From JABMRP01 sp964444795 (GTDB lineage: Bacteria; Planctomycetota; Planctomycetia; Pirellulales; Thermoguttaceae), in the NCBI GenBank assembly GCA_964444795.1, contig CAYUIQ010000292.1:1-9951 (forward strand): a stretch of 9,951 bases of DNA, written 5' to 3'. Shown here piece by piece: positions 1 through 8,668 of the stretch. Position 1 is the first letter of the stretch; every line of letters begins with the position of its first letter. Made by a program: the position numbers and the translations under genes. The notes beneath the pieces are model-generated. The model made no database searches. It was not told where the DNA came from and saw only the letters and a program-made list of their open reading frames with translations.

Positions 1-17
1 GTTTTCAAACCAGCAAG

Positions 18-38
18 CCACCGGCACGAGGCCGGTGG
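18..38. repeat. Perfect inverted repeat (8-bp stem, 5-nt loop)
   Basis: CCACCGGC at 18-25 pairs perfectly with GCCGGTGG at 31-38 around the loop ACGAG. There is no T-run on either side, so it is not a clear intrinsic terminator. It lies in non-coding sequence and resembles the short GC-rich palindromes scattered between genes in planctomycete genomes. That comparison is from memory and was not searched. Confidence 0.6.
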
Positions 39-119
39 GGAAGGAGTGAAATCGAAGAGTCCCTTGACGCCCAGTCTCACAATCGCCAGAGAGAAACTGT
101 CCAGCGCGCCGCAGCGGGC

Positions 120-148
120 GTGACAATAGAGCAACCCGCGGCTATAAT
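120..148 (+). promoter_or_regulatory. Sigma70-like promoter for the 114-residue protein gene
   Basis: A -35 box GTGACA (120-125, 5 of 6 to consensus) is followed by a 17-nt spacer and a perfect -10 box TATAAT (143-148). Transcription would start near 155, leaving a leader of about 95 nt before the ATG at 252. The perfect -10 and ideal spacing make this the best promoter in the window. Confidence 0.65.
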
Positions 149-251
149 TCGACTTGCGACGATGGGTTGCCCGCGAGTTGGGCCGCAAGCTTGTGGACTG
201 CGGGTGTTATGCGAGATCTTTCCCTAAGCAGGTTGGGCGGACATAACGGCC

Positions 252-596
252 ATGCAAGAGATACATGCGAAGGTGGGCATAGTCGCTGACTTCGATCATG
301 GCGAGGGATGGCTTCATTTTGGCTGGGAAGATGCAATTGGTTGTGCCGCGTCGCTGACAATCGACATGGATGGACACTGTTCAAGGGAAATGCCGATACG
401 TTCCGGCCTTGGTCCCCCGCAGTTTCTAGGACTTCAACGGGATCGGATCCGTCTCGGTTTCACGGCTGAGCTGGCGGCCAAGCTGGAGATGGAACAGGTG
501 GTGGAGTTTCAGTTCGTCCTTGATGATGCGACCTTTGACCAACTGAGGCAGTTCGATGAGCTATGGCCCCAGTCGCCTGGCGATGCATGCGGGTGA
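252..596 (+). CDS. Small uncharacterised protein, possibly Imm10-like
   Basis: The predicted protein has 114 residues and is acidic and soluble, with no signal peptide or membrane segment. I do not recognise it with certainty. Its second half reads like a folded domain: a beta strand (RIRLGF), an amphipathic stretch (TAELAAKLEM), a strand rich in E, F and V, then a short acidic helix (DDATFDQLRQFDELW). This order resembles Imm10-type immunity proteins, where a strand is followed by 'L..E.A..L', 'V.F.L' and a C-terminal helix. The match is by general shape only, and no toxin gene is adjacent. Support for a real gene comes from the strong promoter at 120-148, the protein-like composition, and the absence of a better ORF here. 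The ribosome binding site is weak (GGGCGG about 10 nt upstream), so the start is uncertain. It stands alone and converges on the dehydrogenase gene. Confidence 0.6.
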   Translation: MQEIHAKVGIVADFDHGEGWLHFGWEDAIGCAASLTIDMDGHCSREMPIRSGLGPPQFLGLQRDRIRLGFTAELAAKLEMEQVVEFQFVLDDATFDQLRQFDELWPQSPGDACG

Positions 597-654
597 GACT
601 GGGGCCCAGCGCGATGGTCATTCATCAACTCGTGCTGAAGCAAGGGCCTAAGAC

Positions 655-730
655 CGCTTGCGGCGGCAAAGCCCGGTGAACCGGGCTAACGGTCGACCGG
701 TGCCACCCACGAAATATCCCGCGGCGGGAT
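655..730. repeat. Cluster of palindromes between convergent genes
   Basis: Several perfect inverted repeats follow one another in the 167-nt gap between the small protein gene and the dehydrogenase gene. They are CCGC-TT-GCGG (655-664), AGCCCGG-TGAA-CCGGGCT (670-687), the 10-bp palindrome at 690-699, and ATCCCGC-G-GCGGGAT (716-730). The last is flanked by A- and T-rich bases on both sides and lies about 35 nt past the dehydrogenase stop codon, so it could help end transcription in both directions. The second has a stable 7-bp stem and a TGAA loop. Confidence 0.55.
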
Positions 731-763
731 TTGTGCAGTACAGCGAGACGCAACTGCCGGCTG

Positions 764-2413
764 CTAAACGGTCACCTGCTCGCGTACTTCCTTCTTGATG
801 CGTTGGATGTGGCCGCGGCCCAACGCTTTCACTTCGCAGCCCAGGGCGAAGTACTTGCGGATGTCGTCGTCGGAGAGCATGCCGAAGCAATCGACCACCG
901 CCAGCGGCGCGCCGGCCCACTCGACGACTTGGGCCGGATCGAGGTTCAGGTACGGCGTGTGCGGAACGGCCAGGATGACGGCCTCGGCGCCGGCCAACGT
1001 CGCGGGCAAGTCGCTCTGCACGCGGATGTTCTCCAACTCGTCCTGGTTGCGGAAGAATCTTGACCAGGAATGGCCCGGGGCCGGGTAGACCTTCTGCTTC
1101 TCCAACTCGTACCAGTGGTCGAGGTAGGGGTCGTGAACCCGCATCTCGGCGCCCATCTCGGTCAGCTTGCGGACGACGATCTCCGAGCCGCTGTACCGCG
1201 TGTCGCCGACGTCCTGCCGATAGCTGGCCCCACAGATCACGACGTCGGCCCCGGCGATGTACCGGCCCATGTTGCGCAACGCGTCGCGGGTCAACTCGGC
1301 CACGTGCAGCGAGCGCGTGTCGTTGATGTCGACGGCCGTGGGACTCATCTTGAACACGGCGTCGCCGTCCTCGAAACCGAGAATGTGGCGATAAGCCCAA
1401 TACCCCAACCCCGCGTCCTTGGGCAGACAGTATCCGCCGATGCCCGGGCCGGGGAAAATAATGTTGCTGTGGGTCGGCCGCACCTTGATCGCCTCGACCA
1501 CCTTGATCAGGTCCACGCCGTTTCGCTCGGCAAACAGGCTCCACTCGTTGAGAAACGCCAGGATCGACGCCCGATACGAGTTTTCGACAATCTTCGTCGT
1601 TTCCGATTCGATCGGCCGGTCCATAATCGTCAACGGGAACTCTTCCGTGTTGAGCACCTCGCGGAGAAACTTCTCGACGCGAGCCCGGGCCTCCTTGTTG
1701 CAGCCGGAGCAAACTCGCCAGAAATCCCGGATCGACGAGATGTAGTCCTTACCCGGCATCACCCGCTCGAAACTGTGGGCCAGCAGGGGCTCGCCGGTGA
1801 GCTTTCGCGCGGCAAACGCCTTCTTCATGATCGGCCAAGCGACGAATTCCGTGGTGCCCGGCGCCACGGTCGTTTCGATCAACACAAGACAATGGGGGAG
1901 AATCTTCTGGCCGATGGTCCGCATGGTCGCCTCAAGGGCGCTCATCTCGGCCTCGCCAGAGCGCATGTTGCCCAGCTCGGTCTTCGTATAGTCGCATTGA
2001 ACGTCGACCACCACGCAGTCGGCCAGCGCGAGGCAATCGCTGTTGAACGTGGCCGTAAGCGTCTTCTTCTCTTTCACACACCGGGCGATCATCGGATCGA
2101 CCTCGGGGTCTTCGGCTTTGACCGGCGACTCGCCCCGGTTCAATAGCGGAATTTTCCAATAGCTGCGCGTGCTGGGTCTCTGGCAGCCGATCACGAACTT
2201 GTTCGACTGGCCCGTCTCACGGTCGACCGAATCGGCCACGATCGCCGCCATCACCGCGCCGACGAAGCCGACGCCCATCACCACGACGACCTCCTTGCCC
2301 TCGGATCGCGCCTCCGCGGCCAGCTTTTCCAGCCGGGTCATTTCCGTGGCATAGTCGGCATCGCTGGGAATCGGAAAGGTCTCGCCCTGGGGGCTCACCG
2401 AACATGCGGTCAT
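764..2413 (-). CDS. Nucleotide-sugar dehydrogenase (UDP-glucose / UDP-ManNAc dehydrogenase superfamily)
   Basis: The predicted 549-residue cytoplasmic enzyme would oxidise the C6 hydroxyl of a nucleotide sugar to a uronic acid in two NAD+-dependent steps, feeding surface polysaccharide synthesis. The N-terminal Rossmann motif is GVGFVG (47-52). Catalytic landmarks are ETTVAPGTT with E180, SFERVMPG with E216, K274 and N278 in 'TTKIVENSYRA', and the nucleophile C329 in GGYCLPKD (with K332 and D333). The C-terminal UDP-binding domain begins near GASYRQDVGDTR (about 395-406). The SFER.MPG motif is closer to UDP-ManNAc/GlcNAc-type dehydrogenases than to UDP-glucose enzymes, but the substrate cannot be fixed from sequence. 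The protein is about 100 residues longer than usual, with a 40-residue N-terminal extension and extra segments around residues 70-115 and 430-465. I chose the ATG at 2413 because AGGAG lies 9 nt upstream. A longer reading to 2515 adds 34 unlikely residues. Confidence 0.88.
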   Translation of the reverse strand: MTACSVSPQGETFPIPSDADYATEMTRLEKLAAEARSEGKEVVVVMGVGFVGAVMAAIVADSVDRETGQSNKFVIGCQRPSTRSYWKIPLLNRGESPVKAEDPEVDPMIARCVKEKKTLTATFNSDCLALADCVVVDVQCDYTKTELGNMRSGEAEMSALEATMRTIGQKILPHCLVLIETTVAPGTTEFVAWPIMKKAFAARKLTGEPLLAHSFERVMPGKDYISSIRDFWRVCSGCNKEARARVEKFLREVLNTEEFPLTIMDRPIESETTKIVENSYRASILAFLNEWSLFAERNGVDLIKVVEAIKVRPTHSNIIFPGPGIGGYCLPKDAGLGYWAYRHILGFEDGDAVFKMSPTAVDINDTRSLHVAELTRDALRNMGRYIAGADVVICGASYRQDVGDTRYSGSEIVVRKLTEMGAEMRVHDPYLDHWYELEKQKVYPAPGHSWSRFFRNQDELENIRVQSDLPATLAGAEAVILAVPHTPYLNLDPAQVVEWAGAPLAVVDCFGMLSDDDIRKYFALGCEVKALGRGHIQRIKKEVREQVTV

Positions 2414-2422
2414 CGCAACGAT

Positions 2423-2427
2423 CTCCT
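2423..2427 (-). promoter_or_regulatory. Ribosome binding site that sets the dehydrogenase start
   Basis: The minus strand reads AGGAG here, 9 nt before the ATG at 2413. No comparable site precedes the alternative upstream ATG at 2515, so this decides the start. Confidence 0.7.
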
Positions 2428-2602
2428 GGTCGACAGTATTCTGGATTCGCGGTGTTTTGGATACAGATAAGTTATACGATATACCTGGACATCCGGGGCC
2501 CGACAAACTACCCAACGGTGGCGGTTAGGTGCTCTAACTGGTTGTTATCATACGGGTTGCGACGCTGGAGTCAATCCTGATTAACCACTCTTACAGATGA
2601 TT

Positions 2603-2629
2603 ACCACTCCACTCGTCGGGAGTGGTTTT
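2603..2629 (+). terminator. Intrinsic-terminator-like hairpin in a divergent spacer
   Basis: ACCACTCC (2603-2610) pairs perfectly with GGAGTGGT (2619-2626) around an 8-nt loop, and the hairpin runs straight into TTTT (2626-2629) on the plus strand. That is the form of a rho-independent terminator, though the stem is only moderately GC-rich and the U-run is short. No annotated plus-strand gene lies upstream. It may therefore end a small RNA, act as an attenuator, or be a remnant. Confidence 0.5.
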
Positions 2630-2642
2630 AGCCGCCGTTTGC

Positions 2643-2672
2643 TTGCTCCGGGCGATTGGGGGTGAGTACAAT
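2643..2672 (+). promoter_or_regulatory. Candidate promoter for the sugar isomerase gene
   Basis: A -35-like TTGCTC (2643-2648) is followed by an 18-nt spacer and TACAAT (2667-2672, 5 of 6 to the -10 consensus). The implied leader is about 78 nt. The -35 matches only at TTG, so this is a moderate candidate. It lies downstream of the terminator-like hairpin, which would insulate it from upstream transcription. Confidence 0.4.
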
Positions 2673-2756
2673 CGAGTATTCAGCAGACTGCGGGGCCTCG
2701 CTTACGCTTCGGGTTACGACGACATGCAGTGATCCACCAACAATCCAGGAGATACG

Positions 2757-3785
2757 ATGAACTTCTCACGACGAAATCTGCTCAAAGCCGGCGCGGGCGC
2801 CGCGGCGGCGTTGGCAACGGGAATCCATCCGCTGGGCGCGCTGGCTGCGGCGGCCGCAAAGAAAATCCCCCTGGGTCTGCAACTGTACTCGGTCCGCGGC
2901 GACTGCGGCAAGGACCTGCCCGGCGTGCTCGAGGCCGTGGCCAAGATGGGCTACGAGGGCGTCGAATTCGCCGGCTATTACGGACGCAACGCCGAGCAAC
3001 TGCGGAAATTGCTCGACGACAACGGGCTGAAGTGCTGCGGGAGCCACACCCGGCTCGACACCCTGCTGGGCGATGCCTTCGAGAAGACCGCCCAGTTCAA
3101 CAAGACCATCGGCAACAAGTATCTCATCGTGCCCGGCATGCCCCACGATCGCCTGGCCTCGGTCGAGGCGATCAAGAAAACGGCCGCGGTGTACGACGAA
3201 CTCATCGCCAAGGCCAAGCCGCTGGGGATGCGCGTCGGTTACCATGCCCATGGCGGCGATTTCAAAAAGATCGACGGCGAAACGGCCTGGGATCTTCTCT
3301 TCAGCATGGCGGACCGCGAGATGGTGATGCAACTCGACACGGGCAATTGCCTCGGCGGCGGCGGCGATCCAATCGCCGTGTTGAAGAAATTTCCCGGCCA
3401 GACCACGACGATCCACCTCAAGGAACACGGCGGCGGGCCCAAAGCGACGGTGGGCAAGGGCGACGTCGACTGGAAGGCCGTCTTCGAGATCTGCGAAACG
3501 ACCGGCGGCACCGAGTGGTACATCGTCGAGCAAGAACGCTACGGTGGCACGCCGCTGGACACCGTCAAAGAGTGTATCGACAACCTCCGACCCCAGGCAC
3601 CCGTCGACGGTGGGTGGTGGCGTTACTTCAGAAGTAATCAGACCGGAAGAACACGAGCACAGCCGCCACGCCGCGGCGGGCGTCGTGATCGCGGCAACGG
3701 GAGGCCGAGCCCCACGAGGAGCCGCCTTTACGGATTGTGCCGTCGGAGTCGATGCGTCCGATCTGGCTGCCCGAGCGGCGAATGA
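2757..3785 (+). CDS. Tat-exported sugar phosphate isomerase/epimerase (xylose isomerase-like TIM barrel)
   Basis: The predicted 342-residue protein begins with a twin-arginine signal (SRRNLLK, residues 4-10, then an Ala-rich hydrophobic stretch to about 34), so export of a folded, metal-bound enzyme is expected. The barrel follows with the usual acid and histidine ligands: E70 (GVEFAG), H97, H163 and H165 (GYHAHGGDF, where YHNHxxEF is usual), D194 (QLDTGN), H220 (IHLKEH) and E258 (YIVEQE). It likely isomerises or epimerises a sugar or polyol, but the substrate is unknown. AGGAG at 2747-2751 lies 5 nt before the ATG. The family core normally ends just after the DNLR seen at 275-278. Here 64 further residues, rich in Arg and Gly, run to 3785, antisense to the neighbouring repeat gene. 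That tail looks like read-through after stop-codon loss, a frameshift or a sequence error, not a domain. Confidence 0.85.
   Translation: MNFSRRNLLKAGAGAAAALATGIHPLGALAAAAAKKIPLGLQLYSVRGDCGKDLPGVLEAVAKMGYEGVEFAGYYGRNAEQLRKLLDDNGLKCCGSHTRLDTLLGDAFEKTAQFNKTIGNKYLIVPGMPHDRLASVEAIKKTAAVYDELIAKAKPLGMRVGYHAHGGDFKKIDGETAWDLLFSMADREMVMQLDTGNCLGGGGDPIAVLKKFPGQTTTIHLKEHGGGPKATVGKGDVDWKAVFEICETTGGTEWYIVEQERYGGTPLDTVKECIDNLRPQAPVDGGWWRYFRSNQTGRTRAQPPRRGGRRDRGNGRPSPTRSRLYGLCRRSRCVRSGCPSGE
3623..3637. repeat. 15-bp perfect palindrome over the repeat-gene stop codon
   Basis: TTACTTC-A-GAAGTAA reads the same on both strands apart from the centre base. It covers the TGA stop (3628-3630) of the minus-strand repeat gene. 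The one-base centre makes it a poor hairpin as written. Confidence 0.5.
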
Positions 3786-4050
3786 CCCCGTCGCGTTGGA
3801 TCTTTCCGATCGAGCTGCCGCCGCGTCGAATCGTGCCGTCGGATTCGACCTTTCCGATCGAACTTCCCGACTTGCGCACGGTACCGTCGGAGTCGAACTT
3901 GCCGACCGAACTGCCGCCGATGCGGATCGTCCCGTCGTCGTCGATCGTGGCCCAACTCGCACCGCCGACGCGAATTTCCACGTCGACCGACATCGGTGAT
4001 GGGAGCACCAGCGCGCAGAAGAGGGCTGGCGTGGCAAGAAGCAGATGCAT
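3628..4050 (-). CDS. Secreted 16-residue-repeat protein (solenoid-like)
   Basis: The predicted protein has 140 residues. Residues 1-20 are hydrophobic and act like a short signal peptide, although the usual basic start is missing. Residues 21-116 form six consecutive 16-residue units with the pattern DxDGTIRxGGSSIGKI; the first and fifth are the most diverged. A tail (117-140) contains a hydrophobic stretch (GVAAVLVFF) and ends in RSDYF. The strict period, the Gly/Ser turns and the alternating Ile/Val suggest a small beta-solenoid with one coil per unit. I recall similar proteins in other planctomycetes but know of no established function. An AAAGGA site lies 8 nt upstream of the ATG, and a perfect TATAAT on this strand lies at 4089-4094. 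The gene converges on and overlaps the isomerase ORF. The regular repeats show that this strand, not the antisense ORFs, is coding. Confidence 0.8.
   Translation of the reverse strand: MHLLLATPALFCALVLPSPMSVDVEIRVGGASWATIDDDGTIRIGGSSVGKFDSDGTVRKSGSSIGKVESDGTIRRGGSSIGKIQRDGVIRRSGSQIGRIDSDGTIRKGGSSWGSASRCRDHDARRGVAAVLVFFRSDYF
3703..3990 (-). repeat. Six tandem 48-bp coding repeats
   Basis: These six in-frame 48-nt units encode the 16-residue repeats of the secreted protein (residues 21-116). The GATCGxxTTTCCxAT-type segment and the CCGTCGGAGTC/CCGTCGGATTC segment recur on the plus strand, so the DNA repeat is visible as well as the protein repeat. This suggests growth by tandem duplication, which can change copy number between strains. 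Confidence 0.75.
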
Positions 4051-4088
4051 GGCCGTGGTCCTTTCGGGATCGAGGGTTCTTCACTAGA

Positions 4089-4094
4089 ATTATA
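4089..4094 (-). promoter_or_regulatory. Perfect -10 box upstream of the repeat-protein gene
   Basis: The minus strand reads TATAAT here, which would place the transcription start near 4083 and give a leader of about 32 nt before the ATG at 4050. No convincing -35 lies 16-18 nt upstream, so the promoter may be activator-dependent or weak. Confidence 0.45.
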
Positions 4095-4135
4095 CCTTCG
4101 GAATTCCAAGCGGGAACAGGAGGCCGACCAAAGCC

Positions 4136-4915
4136 ATGGAAGTGATCGAAGGCAACATTTACGACTATCCGAAGTACTACGACGTGTTGTTTGGGGCCGA
4201 TTGGAAGGCGGAGTACGATTTTCTCCTGGCCTGCTTCGCCCGCCATGCACGTCGGCCCGTGCGGCGGGTGTTCGAGCCGGCGTGCGGCACGGGGCGATTG
4301 CTGGTGAAGCTGGCCGCCGCCGGACTGGAAGTGGCCGGCAACGATCTCAACCCCCAGGCGGTCGAGTACTGCAACAAGCGGCTGGTGCGGCACGGGTTCG
4401 CTCCCACGGCCGGCCTGGGCGACATGTCCGACTTCACATTACGGCCCAAGGCCCACGCCGCCTTCAATACGATCAACAGCTTTCGCCATCTACCCAGCGA
4501 GCAGGCGGCCGAAAACCACTTGCGGTGCGTGGCCGCGGCGCTGGCCAAAGGGGGGGTGTACGTGCTCGGGCTGCACCTCACGCCGGCCGGACCGCCCTCG
4601 TGCGACGAAGAATCGTGGTCGGCCCGGCGCGGACATCTGAGCATCCTCTCGCGGATGTGGTCGATCCGGATCGATCGCCGGCGGCGAAAAGAGCGCGTGG
4701 GATTTACCTTCGACGTCTACACGCCCCGGCGGCAATTCCGCCTCACCGACGAACTCGACTTTCGCACTTACACGGCCGCCCAGTTTCGCCGCCTGCTGGC
4801 CCGAGTCCCCGAGTTGGAGCCGGTCGAGACCTACGACTTCGCCTACGACATCGACGAGCCGGCGCGGGTGACTTCCCAGACCGAAGACGTGGTATTCGTG
4901 TTGCGCAAGCGTTGA
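4136..4915 (+). CDS. Class I SAM-dependent methyltransferase
   Basis: The predicted protein has 259 residues, with no signal peptide or membrane segment. The N-terminus (YDYPKYYDVLFGADWKAEYDFL) is typical of small-molecule methyltransferases of the Methyltransf_25 type. The SAM-binding glycine loop is VFEPACGTG (45-53), followed by the acidic ribose-binding residue D70 in GNDLNP and the adenine-contact motif GDM (95-97). FNTINSFRHL (110-119) matches the post-motif II region, where these enzymes often read 'aFNTfnhL'. The C-terminal half is beta-rich and ends in VVFVLRKR, as in many enzymes that methylate small acids, lipids or tRNA precursors. The substrate cannot be told. AGGAGG lies 12 nt before the ATG, a long but usable spacing. 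The gene is divergent from the repeat protein and ends 7 nt before the stop of the convergent kinase, so no terminator separates them. Confidence 0.87.
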   Translation: MEVIEGNIYDYPKYYDVLFGADWKAEYDFLLACFARHARRPVRRVFEPACGTGRLLVKLAAAGLEVAGNDLNPQAVEYCNKRLVRHGFAPTAGLGDMSDFTLRPKAHAAFNTINSFRHLPSEQAAENHLRCVAAALAKGGVYVLGLHLTPAGPPSCDEESWSARRGHLSILSRMWSIRIDRRRRKERVGFTFDVYTPRRQFRLTDELDFRTYTAAQFRRLLARVPELEPVETYDFAYDIDEPARVTSQTEDVVFVLRKR

Positions 4916-4922
4916 ACCCACC

Positions 4923-8216
<3,294 letters not shown>

Positions 8217-8538
8217 GACAGCTTTCTCTCTCCGTATGTACCAAGGTTGTTTCTCGGCGCATCCCAGGCAGGGCCAAGCACAGCATCGCCACCGGTCGCA
8301 TACCCCAACACCGTCCAAAGATAGGTTGCGGAAACGGTCACCGGATGCACGACCGGGGCGACGGCAGGTGGGCGGTAGCGGATGTCCGGGTTGGAAAGAC
8401 TGATTCGATGGCTCCAGTCCATCTGACCGCCGCCCTTCACGACGGACTGGGGGCACGGACCGTGTGCTCGCAATCAATTGAATTTGGGCCACCCCGTTGC
8501 CGTTTTACGGGCGAGATGGGCCGACTTTCGCCAATCCC

Positions 8539-8567
8539 TTGCAACGCCGTTGTGGAGCAACGATAAT
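8539..8567 (+). promoter_or_regulatory. Sigma70-like promoter for the oxidoreductase gene
   Basis: TTGCAA (8539-8544, 4 of 6) is followed by a 17-nt spacer and GATAAT (8562-8567, 5 of 6). Transcription would start near 8574, with a leader of about 95 nt, the same length as that of the small protein gene at the other end of the window. Confidence 0.5.
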
Positions 8568-8656
8568 TGAGAACACAGACTCCGCCAAAGGGGAATATGG
8601 GGCAACGTGCCGTTGCGTGCCGGTTCTCGGAATAGTACCGCAAACACATACCTACC

Positions 8657-8662
8657 AGGAGG
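8657..8662 (+). promoter_or_regulatory. Strong ribosome binding site setting the oxidoreductase start
   Basis: A perfect AGGAGG lies 6 nt before the ATG at 8669. It fixes the start so that the twin-arginine motif falls at residues 11-12, as expected. Confidence 0.8.
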
Positions 8663-8668
8663 TCCGCC

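Larger units (their letters stand above)
2414..2756. other. Divergent intergenic region with orphan terminator and promoter signals
   Basis: This 343-nt spacer separates the dehydrogenase (-) from the isomerase (+). It holds a minus-strand -10-like box (TATAAC, 2471-2476, no good -35), a possible plus-strand promoter TTGGAT (2457-2462) with a 16-nt spacer and GATATA (2479-2484), a terminator-like hairpin (2603-2629), and a plus-strand promoter near 2643-2672. No convincing ORF lies inside it. Confidence 0.5.
8217..8668. other. Divergent intergenic region between kinase and oxidoreductase
   Basis: This 452-nt spacer holds a plus-strand promoter (8539-8567) and the oxidoreductase ribosome binding site. 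I see no clear minus-strand promoter for the kinase and no stable hairpin with a T-run. Frames open on the minus strand have compositions unlike the neighbouring proteins and are not called as genes. Confidence 0.5.

Noticed and set aside
1..123. Frame open from the window edge, ending in TGA at 121-123, as a possible C-terminus of an upstream gene
   Set aside because: Only 40 codons, no recognisable motif, and it runs through a perfect hairpin, which suggests non-coding sequence.
1070..2146. 358-codon plus-strand ORF opposite the dehydrogenase
   Set aside because: Antisense to a protein with all dehydrogenase motifs; no recognisable domain of its own.
2414..2515. 34-codon upstream extension of the dehydrogenase
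   Set aside because: AGGAG 9 nt before 2413 favours the shorter form, and the extra residues have no family counterpart.
3703..3990. Tandem 48-bp repeats as a CRISPR array
   Set aside because: The units abut with no variable spacers and translate in frame to a protein repeat.
2766..4250. 494-codon minus-strand ORF opposite the isomerase and repeat gene
   Set aside because: It is antisense to the barrel with all its catalytic motifs and out of frame with the repeat protein. Its composition is typical of a GC-rich shadow frame.
8217..8492. 92-codon upstream extension of the kinase frame
   Set aside because: Arg/Pro/Cys-rich, no domain-like pattern, no ribosome binding site, and the membrane helix follows the ATG at 8216 as expected for this family.
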